NCBI GenBank assembly: GCA_046330935.1 | Contig: JAXLRU010000003.1 | Location: 310,001 to 374,000 of the forward strand | Direction: 5' to 3' | DNA: 64,000 bases | Source of the DNA: JAXLRU01 sp046330935 | GTDB lineage: Bacteria > Actinomycetota > Actinomycetes > Actinomycetales > Kineosporiaceae | In this document: positions 7,701 to 16,419 of the stretch, piece after piece | Position numbering within the stretch: position 1 is the stretch's first letter | How the letters are laid out: the number at the start of each line of letters is the position of its first letter | The notes under the pieces: generated by a model | What the model saw: the letters and a program-made list of their open reading frames with translations, nothing else | Told to the model about the DNA's origin: nothing | The model's database searches: none | Translations under genes and position numbers: made by a program

Positions 7701-9809
7701 CTAGGCGGCCAGGGCGTGGGCGGCCAGGGCGAGCGCCGACACCCCCGCAGGGTCGGCGGCGTCGCAGCAGGCGCAGGCGCAGGCGAGGGCCTCGACCGCC
7801 TGGGACCACTGCCCCCGAGCCGCGGCGAGCAGCCCCCGGCACAGGTCGCCCGTGCCGGCCCGGTCGAGATGGGGGCGCGTGGCGTCGGCGGCGTCGGTGA
7901 CGGTCCGGTCCGCGGCCTCGACGTCGCCGCGCCACAGGTGCACGAGGACCCCGGCGAGAGCGACGCCGGCGGGCAGCCCCGGGGTCTCCACGCGGGAGAC
8001 GGCGGCGGGCGCGTGCTGCTGCAGCACCTGCACCGACTCGGCGAACCTGCCGTGCTCGGCCAGGCCCACCGCCGTCGCGGGGACGAGCAGCAGGGCCCTC
8101 GCCGCCATCCCCCCGCCCGCCCCGAGCACCGCGAGGCTCTCCGGCAGCGCCTCGGCGTGGCGGCCGGCGCGGCCCAGGCGCTCCAGCCGGTCCAGCCGCA
8201 CGAGGTTCCACGTCGCGCGGTCGGCGTCGGGGGACAGCCCGGCCGCGAAGCGGTCGAGGCCGGCCAGCGCGGCCGCCGTGTCGCCACCGTGGAAGTGGAG
8301 GTCCTCGACCACCTCCACCAGGCGCAGGGACAGCGCGCGCCGGCTCGCGGCCGACATCGGGCGGGCCAGCAGGTGGGGCACGAACGAGGCCTCCTGCGCG
8401 GCGAGCGCCGGCCGGTCGAGCAGGCGCCACGCGGCCGCCCGCAGCAGCCGGACCCGCGCCGCCACCTCGGGCGGCGGGGCGCTGCCGGACGGACCGCCGG
8501 CCAGCACGGCGTCCCCCAGCTGCAGCGCCGCCTCCGGGGCGCTGCCGACGAGGGCGCTCGCCATGGCGGTCAGCACCTGCTCGACGGGCTGCGGCAGCCC
8601 GCACTCGATCGAGGAGAGCACCGTCCTCAGCAGGCCGTCGGGGGGTGCGGGCAGCCGGGGCCCGGCACCCGGACCGGAGGCCAGCTCGCCCAGCAGCTGG
8701 CGCCGCCGGCGCAGGGGGGTCAGGTCGCGCACCGCTTCGGCGAAGGCAGGCGGGACCACGCTGACCTCGGGGGTGAGGCGCGCGTGCCGCCCACCTGGAT
8801 GGCCGAGGGCCACCAGGCGCTGCTCGAGCAGGAACTCGACGACGGTCTCGGGGACGACGTCGACGAACGTCGCCAGGGGCAGCGGCTCGGTCAGGGCCAG
8901 CAGCTCCAGGCCCTCGCGGCACTCGGGCGACAGCGCGGCGAGTTCGTGCCGGGCGATGTCGACCAGGCGCGTCCGCGACGGCTCGCCGTCCCCGACCGTC
9001 CAGACGCCGTCCCGCTCGACCAGCAGCCCCGCCGCCCGCTGCAGGCGGACGAGCTCGCGCAGGTAGAGGGGGATGCCCGCGGCCGCCGTCCAGAGCCGCC
9101 GGGCGACGGTCGCGGCCACCGGGCCGCCGAGGGCGCGTCGGAGCAGCTCCTCGACCTCCGTGCGGGTGAGCGGGAGCAGGTCGACGCGCTCGGCGCGGCC
9201 CCCGCGCCACAGCCCCAGCCAGGGCGGGCTGCCCGCGGCGGCCGGGCGCATCGTCGCCAGGAGCTGGATCTCGGCCGACCGCGCGAGCTCGGCGAGGGCC
9301 CGCGACGTGCCCTCGGGCAACAGGTGCGCGTCGTCGGCGAGGACGCACAGCCGCTCCCCGCCCTCCGGCGCGGAGGGCGCGGCAGCGGTGGGCCCGACGC
9401 CGCCGTCCCCCATGCGGGCGGCGGGCACGGCCGCACCCGCCGAGGGGGCCGATGCGGCGCTGGGGTGGTCCGGCGCGGGGGCCGCGGCGGGCAGCGAGAG
9501 GACGGCGCGGGACCGCAGCAGCGCGAGCAGGGGCCCGGGGGCGTCGGGCAGCGTGTCGGCCTGCGATCCGACGTCAACGGTCGACCAGTACCGGGGCCGG
9601 ATCAGCTCGACCGCGGCCGTCACCAGGGTGGTGGCACCCACCCCCGGCACGCCGACGACGAGCGCGCTGCGGCCCGCGGCGAACGCGGACTCCACGGCGG
9701 CCAGCACCAGACCGCGATCCATCTCGGGCCAGGGGCGGGGGGCGGACGTGGTCCCGGAGCGCGGGGACAGCAGGCGCAGCGATGCGGTGTCGGGCGCGGT
9801 GGACTTCAT
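7701..9809 (-). CDS. N-terminal part of split LuxR/LAL regulator (ATPase and helical repeats)
   Basis: The 702-residue frame carries a STAND-type ATPase domain followed by alpha-helical repeats. This is the usual order of LAL regulators, which are about 850-1000 residues and end in an HTH. Here the frame stops at TAG (7701-7703) before the HTH; reading through gives a 913-residue product of normal length. The P-loop region is GVPGVGATT at residues 53-61, so the Walker A lysine is an alanine (A59). The Walker B-like LCVLADDAHLL is intact. ATP binding may therefore be lost or altered. The ATG at 9809 faces the CIS operon across a 282-base shared upstream region. Confidence 0.8.
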   Translation of the reverse strand: MKSTAPDTASLRLLSPRSGTTSAPRPWPEMDRGLVLAAVESAFAAGRSALVVGVPGVGATTLVTAAVELIRPRYWSTVDVGSQADTLPDAPGPLLALLRSRAVLSLPAAAPAPDHPSAASAPSAGAAVPAARMGDGGVGPTAAAPSAPEGGERLCVLADDAHLLPEGTSRALAELARSAEIQLLATMRPAAAGSPPWLGLWRGGRAERVDLLPLTRTEVEELLRRALGGPVAATVARRLWTAAAGIPLYLRELVRLQRAAGLLVERDGVWTVGDGEPSRTRLVDIARHELAALSPECREGLELLALTEPLPLATFVDVVPETVVEFLLEQRLVALGHPGGRHARLTPEVSVVPPAFAEAVRDLTPLRRRRQLLGELASGPGAGPRLPAPPDGLLRTVLSSIECGLPQPVEQVLTAMASALVGSAPEAALQLGDAVLAGGPSGSAPPPEVAARVRLLRAAAWRLLDRPALAAQEASFVPHLLARPMSAASRRALSLRLVEVVEDLHFHGGDTAAALAGLDRFAAGLSPDADRATWNLVRLDRLERLGRAGRHAEALPESLAVLGAGGGMAARALLLVPATAVGLAEHGRFAESVQVLQQHAPAAVSRVETPGLPAGVALAGVLVHLWRGDVEAADRTVTDAADATRPHLDRAGTGDLCRGLLAAARGQWSQAVEALACACACCDAADPAGVSALALAAHALAA

Positions 9810-9994
9810 CTCGGCGTCCCCCTCGGTGACCAGGGCGGACAGCGCCGACAGGCGCGCGTCGTCACGTCGCGTGCCTGTTCGCTCACTGTCGGATTCGGCT
9901 CAGTCTGGCATTCCCCTCCCGCGCGCCGCACCGGTTCTCGGGCGATTCGTCCAGTTGGTCCAGGGAGGGGGGATTGCGCGGGTGCCCGAGGCGG

Positions 9995-10041
9995 ATCCGT
10001 AGCGATTACGGATGCCCGTCGGCACGGCCGCTGCCTAGCGT
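9995..10041 (+). promoter_or_regulatory. CIS plus-operon promoter: 7-bp palindrome and -10 box
   Basis: ATCCGTA-GCGAT-TACGGAT (9995-10013) is a perfect 7-base inverted repeat. TAGCGT (10036-10041) fits a -10 box, which would start the mRNA about 45 bases before the sheath GTG. There is no -35 box, and the palindrome sits near -42 where an activator would bind. Nearly the same arrangement occurs before the convergent DUF4255 operon (33792-33836). The likely activator is the LAL regulator next door, which is inference. Confidence 0.7.
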
Positions 10042-10091
10042 CACGGGCAGGTCACCGCCTGTCGTGGCGGTCAGTGCGTGAGGGAGAGTCC

Positions 10092-11660
10092 GTGCCCACT
10101 TACACCGCCCCCGGGGTGTACGTCGAGGAGGTCCCCTCCTCGCAGAAGGTCCTCACCTCCGCGCCCACCGCCGTCGCCGCGTTCGTCGGCTTCACGGCGC
10201 AGGCGCCCGGTGACGACCCGCTCGACCCGCAGGGCCAGGCCCCGCGCCTGGTCACGAGCTGGACCCAGTTCGAGTCCCTGTACGGGGGCTTCACCGGCGA
10301 CGCCCTGCTGCCGCTGTCGGTCTACGGCTACTTCCAGAACGGCGGGTCCCTCGCCTACGTGGTCCGGGTCCCCCACGCCGCCCCGGCGGGCAAGCCGGCG
10401 CGGCTCGCGCTGCCCGCCGCCGACCGTGCGCTCGGCACCCCGCTGGAGGTCGAGAGCCTCGCCCCCGACGCCGACATCACCGTCCACGTCGAACCCGCCG
10501 AGGCCGACCCCGACGCCGACGGGCCCGCCCCCTTCACGCTGCGCATCGACCTGGACGACCGCACGGTGGAGACGTTCGACGACCTCACCCTGGGCGGCGA
10601 CCGGGACGCCGCGGCCGTCGTCAACAAGACCAGCCAGCACGTCAAGGTGAAGGTCTCGGTCGCCTCCGGCACCGACCTCGCCCAGCAGCTGGAGCTCCTG
10701 CGCCCGGGCAGCTACCGGCTGGCCAAGGCCGACCCGGTGCCCGTGCCCGTGACCGGCCGCAAGTTCGCCGGGTCCGAGACCAGCCGCAGCGGGATCAACG
10801 GCCTCGCGATCGCCGAGGACGTCACCATGGTGATCGTCCCCGACCTGCTGACCGCGGCCACGAAGGACGACGGCAGCGTCGACCTCGGGATGTGGAAGGC
10901 CGTCCAGACCGCGCTGATCGCCCACTGCGAGCTGTACCCGAACCGGATGGCCGTGCTCGACGCACCGCCCGGGATGACCCCGCAGGCGATCAAGGAGTGG
11001 CGCTCGGAGACCGCCATGTACGACTCGGCGTTCGCCACCATGTACTACCCCTGGATCAGCGTCGAGGACCCCAGCGCCACCGGCGCGGACGCGACCCGCC
11101 TCGTCCCGCCGTCCGGGCACGTCGCGGGCGTGTGGGCCCGCACCGACGACACCCGCGGCGTGTGGAAGGCCCCGGCCAACGACACCATCCGCGGCGCCCT
11201 CGACGTCGAGCGGCCGATCACCCAGAACGAGCAGTCCCTGCTCAACCCCATCGGGATCAACTGCATCCGCCCGTTCGGCACCCGGGGCATCCGGATCTGG
11301 GGCGCGCGCACCCTCACCTCCGACACCGACTGGCAGTACGTCAACGTCCGGCGGCTGTTCAACATGGTCGAGTCCACGATCATGACCGGCACGCAGTGGA
11401 CGGTCTTCGAGCCGAACGACGTCAAGCTGTGGGAGGGCGTCAACCGCACCCTCACCGGCTACCTGACGGGGCTGTGGCAGGCCGGGGCGCTGTTCGGCTC
11501 CTCGGCCGACCAGGCCTTCTACGTCAAGTGCGACGCCACCACCAACCCCCCCGAGTCGATCGACGCCGGAAAGCTCGTCGTCGAGGTCGGCCTCGCGCCC
11601 GTCAAGCCCGCCGAGTTCGTGATCTTCCGGATCAGCCAGAACAAGCAGACGGCGTCCTGA
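10092..11660 (+). CDS. contractile tail sheath protein of the injection system
   Basis: The 522-residue protein is the contractile sheath of a phage-tail-like particle. Its N-terminus (YTAPGVYVEEVPSSQKVLTS, then AAFVGFTAQAP) and C-terminal block (GIRIWGARTL, then YVNVRRLFNMVESTI) are hallmarks of CIS and myophage sheaths. The C-terminal domain supplies the strands that link neighbouring subunits. The GTG at 10092 follows agggag; the open frame runs far upstream to 7038 but that part is antisense to the regulator. Only one sheath gene is present, whereas Afp and PVC carry three. It heads the plus-strand CIS operon. Confidence 0.97.
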   Translation: MPTYTAPGVYVEEVPSSQKVLTSAPTAVAAFVGFTAQAPGDDPLDPQGQAPRLVTSWTQFESLYGGFTGDALLPLSVYGYFQNGGSLAYVVRVPHAAPAGKPARLALPAADRALGTPLEVESLAPDADITVHVEPAEADPDADGPAPFTLRIDLDDRTVETFDDLTLGGDRDAAAVVNKTSQHVKVKVSVASGTDLAQQLELLRPGSYRLAKADPVPVPVTGRKFAGSETSRSGINGLAIAEDVTMVIVPDLLTAATKDDGSVDLGMWKAVQTALIAHCELYPNRMAVLDAPPGMTPQAIKEWRSETAMYDSAFATMYYPWISVEDPSATGADATRLVPPSGHVAGVWARTDDTRGVWKAPANDTIRGALDVERPITQNEQSLLNPIGINCIRPFGTRGIRIWGARTLTSDTDWQYVNVRRLFNMVESTIMTGTQWTVFEPNDVKLWEGVNRTLTGYLTGLWQAGALFGSSADQAFYVKCDATTNPPESIDAGKLVVEVGLAPVKPAEFVIFRISQNKQTAS

Positions 11661-11672
11661 CCCCCGGCCTGC

Positions 11673-11688
11673 GCCCCTGTCCAGGGGC
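11673..11688 (+). terminator. small hairpin between sheath and tube genes
   Basis: Arms gcccctg and caggggc are separated by two bases, in the 76-base gap after the sheath stop. It may attenuate transcription or set mRNA ends so that sheath and downstream genes differ in amount. Weak evidence. Confidence 0.3.
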
Positions 11689-11736
11689 CCGCCACCCGCG
11701 CCGCCCCCGACCCCTTCCCCCCTGCGAGGAGCCCCC

Positions 11737-12219
11737 GTGTCGACCTACGGCCTGTTCACCTACGACCCGATCGTCGCCCAGAACTTCTGGCTGGAACTGG
11801 ACGGCGAGATCGTCACCTCGCTGATCAGCGTGTCGGGCCTCGACATCGAGGTCGCCGTCTCGCCCCGCAAGATCGGCTTCCCGAAGGCCGTCCAGAACGA
11901 GATCAAGGTGATGGGCAACCGCGTCCAGGCCTCCGACCTCAGCCTGGCGCGCGTGGCCCCCCTGGACTCCAAGGGCGACAAGATGTGGCAGTGGTTCAAC
12001 GCCATCCGCAACGGCGGGATGTCGGCGACCAACCGCGCGTCCCAGCGCAAGAACGGCTCCGTGGTCATGTTCGACACCACGCTCACCGAGGTCTCGCGGT
12101 TCAACTTCTTCAACGCCTGGCCCAGCAAGATCTCCACCGACCAGCTGAGCGTCGAGAGCGCCGAGGTCGTCAAGGAGACGATCACCCTCGTGATCGAGCG
12201 GCTCGAGCGGGTGAAGTGA
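11737..12219 (+). CDS. inner tube protein 1 (T4 gp19-like)
   Basis: The 160-residue protein matches the inner-tube family (gp19/Hcp-like beta barrel). It has the N-terminal NFWLELDGEIVTSLISVSGL, a central WQWFNAIRNG segment and the C-terminal VVKETITLVIERLERVK typical of CIS tube subunits. It stacks in hexameric rings inside the sheath to make the lumen. The GTG start at 11737 has a strong gcgaggag ribosome site six bases upstream, fitting a highly expressed structural gene. It lies directly after the sheath, the usual order. Confidence 0.95.
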   Translation: MSTYGLFTYDPIVAQNFWLELDGEIVTSLISVSGLDIEVAVSPRKIGFPKAVQNEIKVMGNRVQASDLSLARVAPLDSKGDKMWQWFNAIRNGGMSATNRASQRKNGSVVMFDTTLTEVSRFNFFNAWPSKISTDQLSVESAEVVKETITLVIERLERVK

Positions 12220-12223
12220 CGCC

Positions 12224-12823
12224 GTGGCCCTGAAGACCCGCTACGAGTTCACCCTGCCGCGGGGGTACGTGGACGACGCCGGCGTCGTCCACCGCGAGGG
12301 CACGATGCGCCTGGCCACCGGCCGCGACGAGCTGGAACCCCTGCGCGACCCGACCGTCAGCGGCCCCGACGACCCGAGGCTGACGATCGTCGTCCTCGCC
12401 CGCGTCGTCGAGCGGTTGGGCACGCTCGACCTCGTCACCCCCCGCGAGATCGAGGGCCTGTTCGCGGCCGACCTCGCGTTCCTGCAGGACTTCTACGGTG
12501 TGATCAACTTCGGCACGCGGGAGGAGTTCGAGGAGCTGATCCAGGCGCAGCGCGAGCTCGGCGCCGCCGGGCTGCCGGGCTCGGGCCCCGCCGCGACGAC
12601 GACCGGCCCCGCGCAGGCCCCGGGAGCCGGCACCGCCTCACCGCCGGGGCCGCCGGGACCGCGCCTGGACCTCACCGCCGAGGAGGCGACGCACGGGTAC
12701 GCGGGGGCCGCCTCCGCCTCGCCCCGCCCGCGCGACGACGCACCGCTGCTGCTCGCCGCCGCCGACGCCTCGGCCCGGCCCACCCGCGCGGCCATCCAGG
12801 AGATCCCCGGCGACGGGCGCTGA
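12224..12823 (+). CDS. conserved CIS-cluster protein, tail-assembly-chaperone-like
   Basis: The 199-residue protein has an ordered N-terminal part (about 1-110) opening FTLPRGYVDDAGVVHREGTM and containing LARVVERLGTL and AADLAFLQDFYGVIN. This pattern recurs in CIS clusters right after the first tube gene and resembles phage tail assembly chaperones; its biochemical role is not established. The remaining 90 residues are a proline/alanine-rich, probably disordered tail. The GTG at 12224 is four bases after the tube stop, so translation is probably coupled. Confidence 0.75.
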   Translation: MALKTRYEFTLPRGYVDDAGVVHREGTMRLATGRDELEPLRDPTVSGPDDPRLTIVVLARVVERLGTLDLVTPREIEGLFAADLAFLQDFYGVINFGTREEFEELIQAQRELGAAGLPGSGPAATTTGPAQAPGAGTASPPGPPGPRLDLTAEEATHGYAGAASASPRPRDDAPLLLAAADASARPTRAAIQEIPGDGR

Positions 12824-12826
12824 CCC

Positions 12827-13003
12827 GTGCTGCGCTACCCCGCCGAGGCGCTCTGGCAGGAGATCGCCTACCTCGCCTACCACCTGCACTGGCCGCTGGC
12901 CGACCTGCTCGACCTGGAACACCTCGACCGCGTCCGGCTCGTCCGGGCGATCTCGTCCCTGAACGACCGAGCCTGGCAGGAGGTGCGCGATGGGGTGGGA
13001 TGA
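12827..13003 (+). CDS. 58-residue CIS-cluster protein (DUF6760-like)
   Basis: A short gene fills the gap between the chaperone-like gene and tube 2. The GTG at 12827 lies three bases after the previous stop, and the TGA at 13001-13003 overlaps the next gene by 14 bases. The product begins MLRYPAEALWQEIAYLAYHL and continues with HWPLADLLDLEH and DRVRLVRAISSLN. It is helical, with the Tyr-His-x-His-Trp core that I associate with the small DUF6760 proteins of CIS clusters. Function unknown; it may be a small assembly or baseplate factor. The family name is from memory and should be checked. Confidence 0.75.
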   Translation: MLRYPAEALWQEIAYLAYHLHWPLADLLDLEHLDRVRLVRAISSLNDRAWQEVRDGVG

Positions 13004-13478
13004 CCTGCCCGAGGACGTCGAACCGCTCGGTGGCGGGATCACGACCGCGTGGTTCCTGCTGGAGGTGGACGGCGTCGAGATCGGCAGCTTCCGCACCGTG
13101 CGCGGGCTGCAGCTGTCCGTCGAGGTGGAGCAGTACGCCGAGGGCGGCGAGAACGGGTTCGTGCACAAGTTCCCCGGCAGGCTGACCTGGCCCAACCTCG
13201 TGTTCTCGCGCGGCCTGGTGTCCAGCGACGCCCTGTTCACCTGGGTCGCGGCCTCCGGCGGCGAGGGCTTCGCGAGCAACGGCAACTCCGTGCGGCGCAG
13301 CACCGGGGCCGTCAGCGCCCTCGACCACGAGGGGAACCGGTTGCGCTCCTGGGAGTTCGACCGCGTCTTCGCGGTGAGCTGGACCGGGCCCGACCTCGAC
13401 GTCGGGCGCGAGGACGAGCTGATCGAGCAGCTCGAGGTGGCCCACCACGGGTTCCGTGCCAAGACCCGGCAGGGGTGA
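12990..13478 (+). CDS. inner tube protein 2 (gp19-like, tube initiator)
   Basis: The 162-residue protein is a second gp19-family tube protein: FLLEVDGVEIGSFRTVRGLQ near the N-terminus, HKFPGRLTWPNLVFSRG in the middle, and a C-terminal EDELIEQLEVAHHGF. In Afp/PVC-type systems the second tube protein forms the ring that joins spike and tube. Its ATG at 12990 overlaps the end of the small upstream gene. It differs clearly from tube protein 1, so it is not a recent duplicate. Confidence 0.93.
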   Translation: MGWDDLPEDVEPLGGGITTAWFLLEVDGVEIGSFRTVRGLQLSVEVEQYAEGGENGFVHKFPGRLTWPNLVFSRGLVSSDALFTWVAASGGEGFASNGNSVRRSTGAVSALDHEGNRLRSWEFDRVFAVSWTGPDLDVGREDELIEQLEVAHHGFRAKTRQG

Positions 13479-13482
13479 GCCC

Positions 13483-16419
13483 GTGACGACCGACCCCGAC
13501 GCGGCGACCCCGCCGCCGCCCCTGCGCCGGGGGCTGCACGCCCCCGGCGAGCGGGTGGGCGGGCTCGGCAGGCTCGCGACGGCGTCGCGCCGGTTCGCCG
13601 AGTCGCCCGGGCGTGGATGGACGGTGCGGCGCAGCCTCGCGGCGGCGTCCCCGGTGCGCGCGGCGGGGCCCGCCTCGCCCGCCGTCCGGCCCCTGCACCC
13701 CTCGCACCTGCTCGGTGTCGGGCTCGGCGTCGGGCTCGGCGTCGGGCTCGGTGTCGCCGGTGGTCCCGGCGCTCCCGCGGCCGGCGGCGCTCCCGCCGCG
13801 ACGGGGCGGCGCGGGCTGCCCCGGGTCGTGCGCGCCATGCCCGGCGAGGCCGATCGCGGCTCGGCGGGTGCGGGTGGCGCGCTCGCCGTCGTCACCGCGC
13901 CACGGGTCGTCCCGATGCACCTTCCGCCCCAGGTCACCGCGGCCGGAACCATGATCACGCCGCTGGACCGCAACGCCACCGGATCGAGCCGCGCCCCCGA
14001 CCCCGGCACCCGCCCTCAGCCGGTGGCGCGCCCTCCGGCGGCTCCCGTGCCGCCCCAGGCCGGGCGAGGCCGCGGGCAGGCCGGGCAGCCGCCGGGGAAG
14101 CTCGTGGAGGCCGACCGATCGCCGCGGGTGGCGCCCACGGGCCCCCCGGCCGGACCTCCCCAGCACACCCCCTCCGCGGCGGCCCCCACGCGCACGACCG
14201 CACGACGGGCGGCGGTGCGGCGACGGCTGCAGGCCCTCGACGGCGGTGCGACGCGCCGGCGCGCCGTCGAGCGGGCGCCGTCGCCTGCCCTGCGCTCCCG
14301 GCCCTCCCCCGCGCCGGCACCCGCAGCCACGCCCGCACTCGCGCCTGCACCTCTGCCTGCGCCGACATCCGTGGCGGCGGATGCCGCCGGGCGGCCGGCC
14401 GTGCTGACCGTGGCCCCCGCCAAGGGACGGCCCGCGCCGCCGCATCCCTCGCCCGTCCTGCGCCGGTCGGTGCGAGGGCTGACGGGTCCGGCAGCGGCGG
14501 ACGCCGTGGGCGACGAGGGGGCGCTCCCCGACCACCACGTCCACGTCGGAGAACTTCCCGCACCCCTGCCGACCCGGGTTCCGGCAGCGCTGCCGACGGG
14601 GACCCGGCCGCGCCCCGCGCGTCGGGTGGCCGTGCTCGCCGCACGGCGCCGCCGCCTCGACGGCCCTGACGCCCGGATCACCACCGCGGGCGCCGCCGCA
14701 GTGGAGCGGGCGACCCCGGCACCGATCGGCAGGGCCGTCGCGGCGGCACGGACGAGCTCGGCCCCGACGCCCGCCGTCGCGGCAGGACGGACGAGCACGG
14801 CCCCGACGCCCGGGACGTCCGCGGGCTCGATGCCGACGACGGCGACGACGGCGACCGGCGCCGGCACCGGCCATGCCGTCCTCGCGAGCGGTCGCGTCCG
14901 CGCGGTGCCGGACGCCGACCCCGGGTCGCCGTCGGTCGGCAGGCGCACCTGTCTCCTGCGAGCCCTGGACGGCTTGGCCGCGCCGTCGCCCGCACCCACC
15001 GGCACGGCCTCGCGCGTGGGTCGCGCCGAGGTCCGCCGCACGAGCGGCGCCGCCACGACCTGGACGCCGCCGGCGCTCAGGCGCGTCGAGCACGTGATCC
15101 CCGCACTTCTCAGCGGCACCGACGCCCCGCTGCCCGCAGCCCTGCCCGCAAACCTGACCACGGCCACCACCACCACCCCGGCGCGGACCGTGCGGCGGAG
15201 CCTGGCGACGGCGCACGCGGCGCGACCGGCGGTCCCCGGTACGGCAGCGGCCACGCCAGGGACGGCCACGTCGCCGACCCCCGCAGCTGCGACGCGACCC
15301 CCGGTGAGTCCGACCCGACCCGCTCCGAGTCCCGCTCGGCCGGCAGCGGGTTCGCCCCGGCCCGCGCCGGGCCCCGTCCGGCGCACCGCGGCTCGGACGG
15401 CGACCACGACCGAAACCTCGCCGACCACGACGACGACCACGACTGCGACGACCACCACGACCGGTCCGCCGGCGTCGGCCACGACGACGACCGCCACACC
15501 GGCGGCGCGTCCCGGGCACGTCTCGGCGAGCCTGCCGACTGCCCTCGGCCCGGCCGTACCTGCCCTGCCCGCGCTGTCGGTGCTGCCGGCGCTCTCGGGC
15601 CTGTCGGGGCTGCCTGCGCTGTCGGCGCTCGCGGGCAGGCTCACGGGGCCCACCCCCGGACGCACGCACCAGGGGGCGGCATCGGCGTGGCCCGCGCAGG
15701 CCGCAGGCGTGCCCGCGGCGTCGGGGACGGCCCTGTTCGGCGAGGCACGCCCCGCACGGTTCGACGGCCCACCGGTCCCCGCCTCGGCAGGAGCACGCTC
15801 CGCGGTACCCGCCGGGCAGGGCACGACGGGGTGGACACCGGGCGTGCCGGACGCCGCAGCCGGCGCCGCCGCGGTGACGAGGGCGCGCGTCGTCCCCTCC
15901 GCGGCGGGCGCGACGGCCCTGGTCCGCCGGGCCCTGACGCCGTCCTCCCCCCACGCGTCCTCCCCCCACGCGTCCTCCCCCCACGCACCCTCCCCGCACA
16001 GGCCCGCCGCCCCGGGACCCGCCGGGGCGACGCCCCGCCGATCGTCCGACCGGCCCCGCGCGCAAGGCGCGGGCATGCCCGCCACGCTGCGCCGCCTGCT
16101 CGCCGCCGAGGCCGCCGTGGCCGACGACCTGCCGTGGGCGAGCACGGCCACCACCGGCCCCGCCGCACCGGAGGACCCCATGACGCCGCACCACCCCGGC
16201 CCGGGCCACCCCACCGCGCTCGGACCGGACTGGACGCAAGGGCCGGGACTGGCGCCCGGCGACGTCGACGCGGTCGCGACGAGGGTCGCCGACCAGCTCA
16301 CGCACCAGCTGACCGAGGGGCTCACGGACGAGGTGACCCGGCGGGTGCTCGCGCGACTGGAGGACAGGATCGCCGAGGAGATCGAACGCCACGGACGTCG
16401 CGGGCCGGGGGTGTTCTGA
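13483..16419 (+). CDS. 978-residue disordered Pro/Ala/Thr-rich CIS-cluster protein
   Basis: Most of this protein is low complexity (proline, alanine, threonine, arginine) with no predicted fold. Paired-arginine motifs recur through it (VRRSLAA, VRRRLQA, LRRSVRG, VRRSLAT, LVRRALT, LRRLLAA). There are short internal repeats: a Leu-Gly-Val-Gly run near 13712-13757 and a Ser-Ser-Pro-His-Ala run near 15945-16003. Only the last 60 residues look structured: DVDAVATRVADQLTHQL, then a charged helix ending RIAEEIERHGRRG. Smaller proteins with such a C-terminal helix occur at this place in other CIS loci. The GTG at 13483 is chosen over an in-frame ATG inside tube 2. It could be a tape-measure substitute, cargo scaffold or tether. 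Function unknown. Confidence 0.8.
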   Translation: MTTDPDAATPPPPLRRGLHAPGERVGGLGRLATASRRFAESPGRGWTVRRSLAAASPVRAAGPASPAVRPLHPSHLLGVGLGVGLGVGLGVAGGPGAPAAGGAPAATGRRGLPRVVRAMPGEADRGSAGAGGALAVVTAPRVVPMHLPPQVTAAGTMITPLDRNATGSSRAPDPGTRPQPVARPPAAPVPPQAGRGRGQAGQPPGKLVEADRSPRVAPTGPPAGPPQHTPSAAAPTRTTARRAAVRRRLQALDGGATRRRAVERAPSPALRSRPSPAPAPAATPALAPAPLPAPTSVAADAAGRPAVLTVAPAKGRPAPPHPSPVLRRSVRGLTGPAAADAVGDEGALPDHHVHVGELPAPLPTRVPAALPTGTRPRPARRVAVLAARRRRLDGPDARITTAGAAAVERATPAPIGRAVAAARTSSAPTPAVAAGRTSTAPTPGTSAGSMPTTATTATGAGTGHAVLASGRVRAVPDADPGSPSVGRRTCLLRALDGLAAPSPAPTGTASRVGRAEVRRTSGAATTWTPPALRRVEHVIPALLSGTDAPLPAALPANLTTATTTTPARTVRRSLATAHAARPAVPGTAAATPGTATSPTPAAATRPPVSPTRPAPSPARPAAGSPRPAPGPVRRTAARTATTTETSPTTTTTTTATTTTTGPPASATTTTATPAARPGHVSASLPTALGPAVPALPALSVLPALSGLSGLPALSALAGRLTGPTPGRTHQGAASAWPAQAAGVPAASGTALFGEARPARFDGPPVPASAGARSAVPAGQGTTGWTPGVPDAAAGAAAVTRARVVPSAAGATALVRRALTPSSPHASSPHASSPHAPSPHRPAAPGPAGATPRRSSDRPRAQGAGMPATLRRLLAAEAAVADDLPWASTATTGPAAPEDPMTPHHPGPGHPTALGPDWTQGPGLAPGDVDAVATRVADQLTHQLTEGLTDEVTRRVLARLEDRIAEEIERHGRRGPGVF

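Noticed and set aside
7068..9809. Two separate genes forming a dedicated split regulator
   Set aside because: Kept only as an alternative: identical frame and a single stop codon make one interrupted gene more likely.
7038..10091. Long plus-strand open frame joined to the sheath gene (would give a 1540-residue protein)
   Set aside because: It is antisense to the LAL regulator and has no family resemblance; the sheath N-terminus and a ribosome site place the start at 10092.
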